A stretch of DNA of 64,000 nt. Source: Odontesthes bonariensis (lineage: Eukaryota; Chordata; Actinopteri; Atheriniformes; Atherinopsidae). The position numbers were made by a program, and so were the translations under genes. The notes beneath the pieces are model-generated. The model was not told the origin of the DNA. It made no database searches and saw only the letters and a list, made by a program, of their open reading frames with translations. Of this stretch, positions 52,526 through 64,000 are shown piece by piece. The first letter of the stretch is position 1, and each line of letters starts with the position of its first letter. The DNA is taken from assembly GCF_027942865.1 (NCBI RefSeq), contig NC_134508.1:37631466-37695465 (forward strand). The letters are read 5' to 3'.

Positions 52526-54532
52526 CAACAACAAGACATTGACACTATGGACACGTTGATATGTTGGCAAATCAAAACTTAAAATGCATCTATTTAGGGA
52601 GCAGATTAGGAAGAATGCGGAGACTGTACAATTTTTTAACCTTTATAGTAAGAGTGTGGACATTAGTTGTGGACTAATGTAGTTACTTCACATTCTGTCA
52701 TTTAATTTGGTTGGAAGAATGAAAAGAAAATTCAAACCACTTGCACTGATTTTTCAGTCTCAAAATGCTTCATTTTACTATGCAGAGATGTAAATCACAT
52801 GACAGATACAACTATAAAGCATAATTTGACATGTCTTTTATCATCTTTTCAAAAATAAGAAGAAAACTTTAAATGGCAGCGTAATAATAAAGCTCATTTT
52901 GGAAAACCAGAACAAAATTTAACAAGTACATTTTGATCTGTCATTAGACGAAAAAGTCTGGACCTACATAACAGTATTTTTTTTAAAAATCTAATTTATT
53001 CTTAAAAATTTACACAGTTTTTTACTTTCAGCCTTTCTGGTGCAAAATCTGTAGCAAAATATTCTTCTCCAGATTGTTCATATTCAGGATCATCCGCAAA
53101 CTCCAGGCAGAACACGAGCAGCTCCAGCAACATACTGCAGCTGCTCATTTTAGGCTCATGAATATGGTGATGCCATTTTGCCAAGTTCTCCCTCTGATAT
53201 ATACGCATTGACATCATATTGTGTTGATGTGACTAACTGTGTTCATTCTCTCTGGGCTGCTGTAACTCATTATCATGATTTCAAAACAGGAACTCCATTT
53301 AAAAGTGTAAAAAGTCCCACTGATGCAATCATTCAGTAGACAGCGTCTCTGCTGCCTACACTGTCACTGCAGGAACACTCGTGTGTGACTTGCGCACCTC
53401 AGTAGTGCACGCTTCACAAAATGCCCTGTGAATTGTGTGATTGTACACACCTTTCACTGAGCACAAATGAGAAGGTTTGTAACACCTCATTAAACATTCG
53501 TGCCTGGTGAGGTGTTTGTGATGTGTGATTTAACATTTGTGATGTGACAACAGTGGTCTTACTATAACCCATCAACAGGCTGCGCTGTATGTGGTCTGTC
53601 ATTTTGAAGTTATAATTTAAACTGACTTCACATAATCGCAGGGTGTTGATGGCATACTAGAAGTCCTTAACTTACAAAATGACAACTACGAAAAATGTTC
53701 CTTTTTCTTGTTAAATAAGCTGAACGGATGGACAGGGATCACTATAAAAATCAGAAATCGTTGTTTATAGTTACAGTGATAGTTTGGTGGCTGTAGTATC
53801 AAAACAGACTTTGCTCAAAAAGAAACAACAGCTAAAAAAACTGAACATCAAGATATATGAACAGTGCCTGTCTGTTTTGCAATTGTGCTCTGAAATTAGT
53901 ATCTTGCTCAGTTAGGAGAAGAAAGGCCCTTAATGTCGGTCATCATATCTTCAACTCAGTTGAAAGATTTCAGAGCTCACATCAGCTAAAATAGAACAAA
54001 TTCAAAATAAAGCTTCTGAGGCTTGGCGTTGAACATTATTTTAATTTTTCTTCCGTTCCAGTTGACCCGATATTTTCTGAACTCTTGTTTATATAAAGCA
54101 AAGACCATTTCAAAAATACTTAAAAAATACTGCAAGAAAAGAAAACATAATTTACAGAACAGTCAACTCTCCACATCTGTGAATACCACATAAAAAAAAA
54201 AAACGACTCAGCATTAACAGTCCCATTCAACACCTGTCTACTAGAAATAGCAGGTGGTAACAACATCCATGCAGCATGAGAGTAGGTGAACAGATTTTCC
54301 TCTGACCATATTCTGCAGTTGTGCCCCAGCTCAACATAAATCATCTTTGAACCCAACATTCATTTAAAAGGAGTACAGTTTGACCACATTTCACTCTAAA
54401 ACCCAAACAGATTCTTTTTTGGGGGGGCTGCACTCCACAACAAAGTTTAATTGTAAAAATAGAATTGATTGTATAATTTGTCTGAGAGCACTTTGCTGTT
54501 AGCTGATTAGCTCCTCTGAGGAAACACTTTTC
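52526..54532. other. Intergenic and agtrap 3' region, no gene assigned
   Basis: This is AT-rich sequence between the LINE and the agtrap stop codon. A 71-codon minus-strand frame at 53002-53217 has protein-like composition near its end ('DDPEYEQSGEEYFATDF') and an AATAAA just after its stop, but I do not recognise it and see no gene structure around it. Confidence 0.35.
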
Positions 54533-57500
54533 TCAGTATGTGCGGACTCCTGGTTTGTTGTCTTGGGCCTGGCTGAACGGATTTGCTGGACTGGAAGACT
54601 CATCCTGTTGGTCAATTGACTGATATGCTTCTCTGTTTCGTGATACAGATGGGAAACCTGTGGAGACACACCAAAAAAATTCAACAGCAACACCCACTAT
54701 GCAAATTTGCTTTTTTAAATCCAATCTAATCATTTCCCTGGGAGGTTTGGACTTTTGTTGTTCTACATATTAGAGCTGTTTGCACAGGGTTTTTCATGTT
54801 TTCTCCACACTCATTTCTTCTCAAAAAGAACCATGACACTGTTGGGCTGATTTATTATTTTCACTCAAGCCTCTTGCAGCCTTTGGATAAAAACAGATTA
54901 TACTGTTGGAGCCAATGTGTAGTCAGACAAAGACTGTCTCTAATGAACACTAAACCAACCAATTCTATAATAAAATGCTTCTTTGAGCTCTGCAGAGACT
55001 TCCCATTTCATCAGATTTTTACTTTGACTACTGTCTGAATAGCTCCTTGTATTCTAAGTGTGGCCACAGGAACCAGCAGTGGTCTGTGATTTTGCATGAA
55101 AAGTCTTTGGCAGCCTGTCTCTGAGCAGTAAAACAAGTGACCCAGATTCCAGTGTGGACAAGTTCACACTTTGGGTGCTTCACAATGATTTCTACAAAGG
55201 TAAGGACTGTATGTGATGCTCTACAACAGACCGCATATACTCTGTCATGTTCTGAATATCAATGATGTGTTTTTTTGAAGTTCAAAGCTCTCACACTGTT
55301 ACCTCAGTATGAACCAGAGTCCTCTTACTGTGACAAACATGCACATATAAATGCTAAATAAGCAAGCCAGAAGCCAGTTGCTCTTATCGCAAAGCATTTT
55401 GGATTATTTCCAAAAAATAAATAACTATAATTTTACAGATAAAACCGAGACAAAACTACATATAAACAAATGATAGCACCATGTGATGTGTGTGCATACA
55501 ACCACCTCATATTCTTTTTCATTATGTGTCAATTGTGTGTTTAATTAGGCTAATTTTGGAATGTGCACCATCATGCAGTTCTGCTTTAATAACACAAAAA
55601 CACCCAGAATGCTCACAAACAAATGAGGTGTCTGGAGACTAAATCTAAATAAAATATTCAGTGTATGCAAACTTGCAGAGATATATGAACACACATAATA
55701 CAATACATATCAAAACACACTGTGTAGACAAACAGCTGTGCAGAGAAGAATGGAAAAGAAATGAGGGCTGCTGATGACGGAAACAGACCAACCTGGACTC
55801 ACAGAAATACGTTAAGTGGGCATGGCTTCTTTATGCTGCTTTATGTACTCAAACTTGAAGCCACATTAAGAACTACAGCATGTGCTTAAACCAAGCCAAA
55901 CAGTTTCTGCAAAGAGTAGAGTGAAGTTAAAGGCACTGTAATTAAACCAGAGTTTCTCTTTTCATCATGAGAAAGCCACTCATTTGAGTCGACATTCTTC
56001 CCTTGATGACAGCGCATAATTTCAAAACATAATGTACCTCAATGGAATGTGGTGTTAAAGAGGTCATTTTTATCCAATGTATTTCACTTAGATGGATCAG
56101 GTTGGAATAGACAAAAGAAAATGAACTAGGAATGACAAAGAGAGGAACAGAGGGATGGAAAAGAACATAAACACCATAATAACATGGAATGAAAAAGTCA
56201 ATTTCTCTTCTGTGGTCTGCAATGAGATTAGTAATCTTACTTCCTGGATGGAAAGGGATGGAAGGGGATGATTGGGGAAGAAAAATGGTAAAAAGGAAGA
56301 AGGCAGGACTCAATAGCGGCGGCCAAAAAAAGCACTGTCAGCACTATCCGTAGTGCATCGACTGTCCACAGAAGTCTCTAAGTCTGAGAGTTTAAAGATC
56401 AGCGGTGAAGAAGAGAAGAGAAGAGAAGAGAAGAGAAGAGAAGAGAAGAGGATCAAAACATGATAGAAAAGCATGAGACGACACAGTATTCACAGAGAAA
56501 AAAACAGTGATGTGACCCACAGAGCGCACAATAGCATGCAGGGTAACTAAAAAATTAGGTTTGACAAATATAAAAGGCTTGTACATAATCAAGTGCATGA
56601 CCTCAAGTTAGCTTGCAACATTTAGCTATTATATCATTCAAAATGCACAATAAGTTTAACAATTGGTCCATGATTTCAGACAAAATAAAAAGGCATATTC
56701 CCAGCCAATTTTCCAGCTGACATAAAACCTGTTAGTTGAAGCAGTGAAGCAGTTTTTTATCTTGCTGTTACATTACCCACGTAAACTGTAAAGTCTCAGA
56801 CTTAATGCTTTAAGCTAACATGTTTAAAAGTTGAAAACCTTTTTGATGGCTTTGATGAATCAACAAGACCTATAGAGCTTTTAGGTCCCTGGTCATGTTT
56901 ATACTACTGCATGGTGAGGAAACATATGAAATGAGACAAATTCATTTTGCTGCAATATGGTTTGGAAGCCAACAAAGATTTGACACAGTTTTAAATGTGT
57001 AAAATGAAAATTGAAAAAACTAATTTACATATTTCACATTTGCAAGCAATTGAAACCCTATGTTGAACTGCAGTTATTAGAGAATGATTTAAAATACATG
57101 ATTGTTTAGAATTTGATGCCAGTAACATGTTTCAAATGAAGGGCAACACATTAAAGAGTTGAGTAATCCTTAAAAACACAAAAATAAAGTAAATATAGCA
57201 AATGAATATCTATCGAAGTAAAATTGAACATGTTTAAAACACCGAGCAGGACTTAGTTTGTTAACTACGAATGGAAATTTAAAACCTGCAAAGAAAAATA
57301 AAAACACGTGGAAAAGTTATCTTTAAATGCATTTAAGTTAATTTAAGATGTTCTGAAATGAAAAACTCTCCTGATATCTGATGTATCCAAATTGTAAATT
57401 CCTTTTGGATAACCCTGATGGTGTGTCCTCCAGGTGGAAGAGACCATCCAGTTTGTTATCATGGCTCAGTTCAGCATCCATGCTGGTATGGATTTGCATT

Positions 57501-60500
57501 AGCGCACATTGCTTGAGTAACATGGGACCATAAATAATGAATGATATTTACAGGTTTGGAGCAGTCAACTGTGATGAATTTCTGATTGCAGGACCCAAAC
57601 ACAGGACAAAGCCAGGGGTTGTTGTTCTTTTTAGATGTGAGGATTGGACATCAAGAACTTTTTTGTTTTTATTTTATGTGATATGACCTATCAATGTGCA
57701 GTCATTATGCATCTCCATCGTCTGCACCAATCATCGTCATAGCACCCCCCATGCTGGGAAAGTACTTACTCCTAGGCAGCAGACATAGAAGACCTTATGA
57801 ACAAGAATCATCTTCTGAGGTGCAGACACAAAATAAAGAGCGTATTTCCTTCAACAGTTATTTCAACTATAAAAAAGCTCCAGCTGTCAGAGAGCACCAA
57901 AAGACATAAACCATCTAAAAGACCATTAGAGGGCATACACTAGATGATAGTTACACCAGGCAGGGGGCAAGCAGAAGGCAAACAAATAAAAAAGCAAAAC
58001 AAAAAACAAGTGAGGTCTAAAAACTTACAAGAAAACCACATGAAACCAGTAAAGCATGAGGAACACAAATATAAAACAGAGAAGGGAATGAGACAACTTC
58101 ACAACACAAAGACTACCTGGCTGTTGGAGGCTGATTGGGGTGAGCATAAAAATGAGAAAACCAAAGCACATAGATAGAATATTTCAAAGAAGAACATCCA
58201 GTGGCAAACAAAAACCTAAAGGCATGTAAAGATCCACATAACTGTTGTTAAAGAAGAGGTGATGAAACACTGTCCCTATTTAGCTAAAACATGTTGGGGC
58301 CATCAAATTCAAAATAAGCATATATTTTAAAAACAAAAATAATAAAAAAAAGAATAGATAAATCTCAATTTCAGCATTTTGATATGTTTTAATTAAAAAC
58401 AGGTTTTAATACCCAGGCGGTCATTGCTTGATATTTACACTTACCTTTCTTTTTTATTTGTATAAGACTTTATGTCACCAGCAGTTTCCATTGATGTTAC
58501 TGATTTATGCATAAAAGATGTGAAATAATGAATGGAAAGAGTGAACTTTGAAAAACTTATCCCTGATATCCCCAGAGATTAAAGTTATTCCTGAAGAAGA
58601 GCTGTCTTCATTTTACTCTTGTGGATGTCCACCACAGTTAGTTTTACTCTTGTTGTCTCTTGTCTCCTCAGGGTTGGTAGTTTGATTCCGGAGGAACAAG
58701 GAATTGAATTACCAACCTGCTCTACCTTATGAGCCACAGCTACTTGTGATGCTTCTATTTACCTTTTGGTTTCAGATGTATTATTGAATAGATAAAGCTG
58801 CATGGCCCTCATGTCAGTCGCTGGCTTTGACAGATCTCATGTACCGAGTTCCAGTGGTTAAGCAATCATTGGACAATTTTAGTGACCATGAGAAAGACCA
58901 AATGAATGATGAGACATGCAGTCTTTATTTCGTAAAAGGGATAGTTCGCCTCTTTTGACATGAAGCTGTATGACATCCCATATTAGCAATATCATTTATT
59001 AAATTTGACTTGCCCCCTGCTGCGTCCTGTGAGCCGAGTTCCAGCCTCGTTTTGGCGTTGACGAAGGTAGTCTGGCTAGTTGGCTGGGGCTTAAAAAATA
59101 AAGTGTTTTGCTTCTCAAAATAACGTGTTCAAAAGAGTAATACATTTGCATCACAAAATTGTTCACCCAGAAAAAGTCAGACCTCACAATCGCTTGGCGC
59201 TATTTTCTCTCCCTTCGTATCACTGCGTGCTGTGCAGACCGAAGTGCAGACCGAGCAGTCCCCTGCTTCCGAGCAGCAAACACCGTAACAGGCGCGGCTA
59301 TTGGCAGGTACTACCGGAATTCTGCTCACAGGACGCAGCAGGGGGTACGTCGAATTTAATAAATAATATTGCTAATATGGGATGTCATACAGCTTCATGT
59401 CAAAAGAGGCGAACTATCCCTTTAAGCAACTTAAAAGTTAAACCTAATACACAAAATAATTAACACAACCATAAGCAGCTGCCAGTCAAAATCCAGAGAG
59501 CATTAAATACCTGCATCAGCAATTCAGCAGCCTTCATCTGATTGTCTGGTTCCAAGAGTGCTCAGTAGTGCAATGCAATCAGACAGCAATTAAAATACAC
59601 ACAGTCTGAAAGCAACATTAGCTCCTTTCATCAGTCACAATACAGTCTAATGGGTGTTCCTGCTGTGCAAAGTAAAACCATAAAGAGAGTGGTTTCATCA
59701 ATAGTCAATTATCCCCCAAACAGTCACAAGGTATAGATCATCTACTGCAGGTTTTGGGTCATAATGCAGGAAAATTTCATTACCTCCTGAAAAGTGTACG
59801 GTGATAAATCAAAATTCTGTAGGGGATATTTTACTGGACTGAGTAGAAAAAGAAAAATAGCTTCAAACCCCCAACTTCCTGATTTATTTTTGTATCTTAC
59901 CCGCTTGGCGTAAGGCAGAAAAAAATCTCCCTATCCATTTACTATTCTCAACATCAAATCTTAAATCACTAACGATGAAGACAAAAATGTTTTGTAATCT
60001 GTAAAGATGAAGCAACGAGTGCTATTTTAAAGGATTTAAGAGCCCAGCAGGCATCACAGCTCAGTGGGATTTACAGCAGAAAAACTCTTCTCTGAGTGAG
60101 TCCACAAATCAATGACCACGCATGGTTGATTAGAGCAACTCATCTTGAATGTCCCCTGCATGCACTGATCAGTTGTTTGTCCACAAAAAGAAAGCTGTGA
60201 ACATACCACTCAATAATGACACGTCTCTTTTTCTGAGTTCTTCAATAGCAGCTTCTTCTCTGCCCTTTTTTTTCTCCACATAAGCCATGCATTATTTTTG
60301 TCTCTGCGCTATCAATGCAGATCATTTTAGAGCCTGCATGGTTTAAATATGTTCTTCCATGCAGTATAATCTGGTCACCAGGATGAATTATAAATGGTAC
60401 GAATAACTCATGGAGGACAGTCTTCTTTGCCCACTTGGTCTGCGGCTCAGATATTTCCCTGCATAAAAAGCCTTGTGACTGCAACTAATTAGTGAGACGG

Positions 60501-63500
60501 TGGGATCATCTGCCAGTGGTTTGGCACAGTCTCCCCAGTTTGTACTGCACTTGGCAGAACTTTCATGAGAACAGAATAACACAACACAAACGGCAATCTA
60601 AGAGTCCACCTGGACACATGCATAACTCCAGTTTTACTTACAGATAGAGCTACGGTTAGTTGGAAGCCTCAGATTTTTCAGATACTGAAATTTAGACACA
60701 GGTATTTGAATCAAGTTTTTGCATTTGGTAGATGAAGAATGTTATGCAACAAGATATTTATATCAGTCAAAATGTTATTAGGAAAACTGGATTCAAGTAT
60801 TGGAGATCCCAGATGACAGAATCAGTTTTCTTTGTAAGAACATTTTTTTGTTGGAAGCCTTTAAAACTCCTTTAATCTCTTGCATAGTGTACACTCTTGA
60901 TATTTGATAACAAAAGTCAATTCAAAAGTCTACAAACTTCCTTTGTTACCGTATTTGATGCATCTGGCCACTCTTACCAAAGTTAACGTTGTACTCTCCT
61001 CCTCGTTCGCGGTACATTTGATAGACAAAGAAGCAGGAAACAGGTTTGAGCAGCAGGTTAAGAATGGCCATTCCTGCGCTGAAACGAAACACATCACGTC
61101 CCCGTTCGGCTGCAAATTCACTCAGTGGGTAGTAGATCCCAAAATGGATGATGTCGGTCAAAATTGTCACAACCATCCCAACAAGAAACTATGGGAACAA
61201 CAGAGAGTATAGCATGTAAATGGTGTATGATGGAATTTTTTTGTTTGTTTGCTCTCATGTGCCAGTGTACACATCTGCAATATTGCCACAGAGAAAGACT
61301 CCTTCCATCATACAATATGTTTTAGATAAACTCATACCACTGCACCACTGCTGAAGAAGAGTCGAAAACTCTAAACACAGAAATGAAAAATGCACTGTGA
61401 TAAAAAATGCAGATAGCAAGGCGGAAAAATAAGACAGCAAAAACACCTAAACAAGAACTTCTGTCATTTGTCTTTTTCACTCGGGGAAAAAAAAAAAAAA
61501 AAAAAAAAAAAATCAGCAAAAGTCAAAATAACAAAGGGAATGTGATTTGAATATGTGATTGGTGGAGTTAGAAAAACCCTGAACTCTGTCTATTTGCTTA
61601 AGTGACACCAGGAGTTAATACTGTTGAAAAGGTAGAACGTATTTTGCCAATCTACAACTAACTGGGCGACGACTAAATGAGTCAGCAGTTGGTTCGACTG
61701 TGAAGGGTTGAGTCACAGTAAAAGACTCACGCTTTAGTTACTCATCAGTGACTGTGACACTGGATTTGAATGCACTCATGGTAAAAGAGTCTCCTGTAGT
61801 TAACTCCCAAGGGCATCAACTTCCACAAGTTCAATCAAGGAGCAGTCCATCATTGTCAGAGATGTCACTGGGGAAGAGAGTGGATGGTGACGGTTTTTTC
61901 TACAGTAGAATTTCTTTGCTCAAAATACTCAAAGCTCCTAAAAACTAAACTCTGACTGTGGCTTTGATGAATCTAAAAGCCTTCGACTTCCTCTCTCATC
62001 TAAGGGAGATAGATTTGTTTGACTCCTTCAGAAAAAGTTTTCCTTTTAGAAGAACTTCTTACATCTATTTAAAAAAAAAAAAGATCTCCAAGCAGGGTAG
62101 CTGATATGCTGGGACAGCACCCAGTATTTCTTCTCACTCACCAGTGAACTGAGGAGAGTCTCCATTGATAAAAGGAAACCACAAATCACATCCTCAATGC
62201 TTTACATTAAAATCTGATTATTACACTCCACAAATACCTCTTTCCGGTTCTTTGCTCTCTAACAATGTTAAAAAAAGTCACATATTTATTGACATCAGGC
62301 AGCAGGTGACACTGATTGTTAAAACGGAAACATGAGTCATGAGGTCAGAGATATGGTATGACCTGTAGGACTGAAATGACTCGAATGTGAAAATTCAATT
62401 AAAACTTGCCTCACATATTTTAAAGAAAGGAATGCAAGAGCAGGTCCTTGTGTTTCTTTAATCAGAGTCACAGCTTCTGCTCTCTGGGCTGAGTGAAGGG
62501 GAAGACTTATCTTTCTCAAAAGCATGCTCACAGATTGTCCTAGATTTCACAGACAAATAGGTTAGCTTGGATATGCACCACCGCGCCTGTTAGTCTCCTG
62601 TGTGTGACATCATGTTAAGCCTGCTTGAAGAAAAGAATTAAGGCAAAGACTCACCATGAGAACAGCATCAATCGAGTCCCTCTGTGCTATCGCCCACACT
62701 CCAACTGCTAAAACACTGAAGTTTCCCCATCCAAAGGAAACAGGCAGCCATGCCATGCACCCCCTAAAGGAAAAACACAGTTTGCACAATATGTATACTG
62801 ACACACTCTCCGGGAGTTATGTACGCCTGCAAAAAGTAGGGTACGTGCAGGTGAAAGAGTTAGCCTAACTCAAGAGTGGGAGTATGGGTATGTGTGCCAA
62901 AAGACAAGTGAAATTCCTCATATGTGTGAAAAAAGTTCTCATACTCACCAAACAGTTAGCAGCCAATGCACCAGTACTATGGCCTAGAGGAGAAGAAAAC
63001 ACTGATCGTCAAAAGAAATGTAGAAATTCTTAAGGAGTTTTTGCGTGCCCATAAATCTCTGAGTGGTTTCAGTTTGTCCACATTAAAGATTCTTTAAGTT
63101 TATTCCTTCAATCTTATTGTATGTCAAAAACTGTCACTCTGCGAATCTGACATGAATTTAGTTTCCCATTTTCTCACATTGTACAGGACCTAACAAGCAT
63201 CAGTTGTTTAGAAAATCAACAGAGTAATTGATAATGAAAACCATCATGAGAAGCATGCTTAGTTCAATCTGTGTGAGCTGACGAACATTAAAACTAGAAA
63301 GAACAGGACTAAATGGAAAACATGTGATCACTTGTATCTCAATGGTTTCACAGATAATGTCGCTGCTTCGACATCTTTCAACACAGAGTTTTTTTCCATC
63401 TTTGTAAAGTAAACAAAATCTTATTGTTCAGTTTATAGTTTTTCTCTTTTTAAGCCTCTCACATGTGAATGTGGATAATAATCAAAGACATAACTTTCAC

Positions 63501-63891
63501 TATGTTTGCAGTAGAAAGGCCACTGCATCTTATAATGTTTACAACCAAAACAAATGACAGACAAAAATCTTATTGGTTGTCTTGGTAACAGTTTCTAGCA
63601 CATGTAGTGGCAAAAGTCACCCCATCTTTGCCAAATCTGTACATACGTACACATATTGTTTATGTATGTATATGTCATCAAGGGCCTCATACTAAACACA
63701 GTTTCATTATCTGTGTCTAAATCAGAGGAAAGTGGTTGCCATATACAGGAACTACCAATGAGAATTGAGCAACAACACTTACATTAACATGGAATTTAAC
63801 ATCAGTTTTTGTTAGAAACACAAGCTACCAAACACAGAACATTAAGAGTAAGCTACGGTCTCACCTTTAAGTTTATGGCAGGGATTTCCAT
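54533..63891 (-). CDS. agtrap: Angiotensin II receptor-associated protein (ATRAP), complete, five coding exons, 168 residues
   Basis: Coding exons on the minus strand are 63865-63891 (MEIPAINLK; human MELPAVNLK), 62949-62983, 62655-62763, 60978-61188 and 54533-54657, all GT-AG and in phase. Key blocks are 'HWLLTVWGC', 'LAVGVWAIAQRDSIDAVLM', 'ILTDIIHFGIYYPLSEF', 'GMAILNLLLKPVSCFFVYQM', 'YRERGGEYNVNFG' and the tail 'REAYQSIDQ...NPFSQAQD'. Four hydrophobic segments at about residues 10-30, 34-51, 58-78 and 94-115 fit the multipass membrane protein that binds the C-terminal tail of the type 1 angiotensin receptor and promotes its internalisation. The cytosolic tail is poorly conserved except for the 'AYQ(S/T)ID' motif. 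Human ATRAP has 159 residues. The last intron is 6.3 kb and contains a MITE. It is tail-to-tail with rnf207, about 8 kb away. Confidence 0.95.
56407..56450 (+). repeat. (AAGAG)n microsatellite
   Basis: About nine perfect AAGAG units in the last agtrap intron; on the transcribed strand they read as CTCTT, a pyrimidine tract. Confidence 0.9.
58937..59421. mobile_element. MITE with about 107-bp terminal inverted repeats
   Basis: The left arm (58937-59043) starts 'AGGGATAGTTCGCCTCTTTT' and the right arm (59316-59421) is its reverse complement with a handful of mismatches. Both arms also carry 'gaagctgtatgacatccca' and 'ccccctgctgcgtcctgtga'. The right flank is TTAA (59422-59425); the left flank is TAAA (58933-58936), one base away. 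This suggests a TTAA target duplication as in piggyBac-type elements. The unique centre of about 270 bp has no transposase. It lies in the last agtrap intron. Confidence 0.85.
61487..61512 (+). repeat. Poly(A) run
   Basis: About 26 consecutive A residues between agtrap exons 3 and 4. There is no recognisable retroposon body next to it. Confidence 0.85.
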
Positions 63892-64000
63892 AATAGGCTG
63901 TTTGGTCAAAGCTGCTCCTCCTTGATCCGATTCAGTGTTTCAACTTGTTGAAGGGCCACATGAAAAAATGCCTCAGTTGTTCCTCTTACACAAACGTCTG

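Noticed and set aside
57560..58200. Possible degenerate LTR ('aggacccaaacacaggac' texture) in the last agtrap intron
   Set aside because: The texture recalls fish gypsy LTRs, but I could not find paired ends or a target duplication.
60930..61176. Initial reading of the transmembrane exon as ICMT, the human neighbour of RNF207
   Set aside because: The exon series (MEIPAINLK, WAIAQRDSID, YRERGGE, AYQSID) matches ATRAP and not isoprenylcysteine methyltransferase.

Overview
This window comes from a vertebrate nuclear genome, almost certainly a teleost fish and probably a percomorph-type one. It is AT-rich. The genes are split into many short GT-AG exons. The repeats are typical of fish: Rex3, L2-like LINEs, tRNA-derived SINEs, Tc1-like relics, solo LTRs and fold-back MITEs. 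There is no operon, phage, plasmid or CRISPR structure. Most long open frames in the window are chance frames in introns or transposon debris. The genes were assembled exon by exon from splice sites, reading-phase continuity and recalled family sequences; no database search was possible.

Layout. (1) 1-12.7 kb: the 5' end of a CHD3/4/5-type chromatin remodeller on the minus strand, called chd5 from synteny. Two coding exons are visible (12635-12701 and 6005-6156); the rest lies beyond the left edge. Its introns hold a solo LTR, an L2-like LINE relic and a short interspersed repeat. (2) 13.9-19.0 kb: rpl22 on the minus strand, complete in four coding exons, with a 5' TOP-like start. Its last intron carries a LINE 3' fragment and a 671-bp fold-back element. 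(3) 19-22.9 kb: intergenic, with an intact-looking Pol III SINE and an unidentified terminal exon-like frame at 21.45-21.93 kb on the minus strand. (4) 22.9-46.4 kb: rnf207 on the plus strand, complete in 17 coding exons (635 residues). Its first coding intron contains an intact, intronless zpr1 (443 residues) on the opposite strand. Other introns contain Rex3, SINEs, a second solo LTR and a Tc1-like relic. (5) 46.4-54.5 kb: intergenic, with repeats near 51.6-52.5 kb and no recognisable gene. (6) 54.5-63.9 kb: agtrap on the minus strand, complete in five coding exons (168 residues), tail-to-tail with rnf207 and carrying a 485-bp MITE in one intron.

The order and orientation chd5(-) - rpl22(-) - rnf207(+) match human 1p36.31, which supports the identities. 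The genes do not form a pathway: they are a chromatin remodeller, a ribosomal protein, a cardiac E3 ligase, a zinc-finger trafficking and translation-factor partner, and a membrane regulator of the angiotensin receptor. I found no new defence or metabolic system. The most interesting items are the nested intronless zpr1, the unidentified frame at 21.5 kb, and several cleanly delimited transposon insertions with readable target-site duplications.
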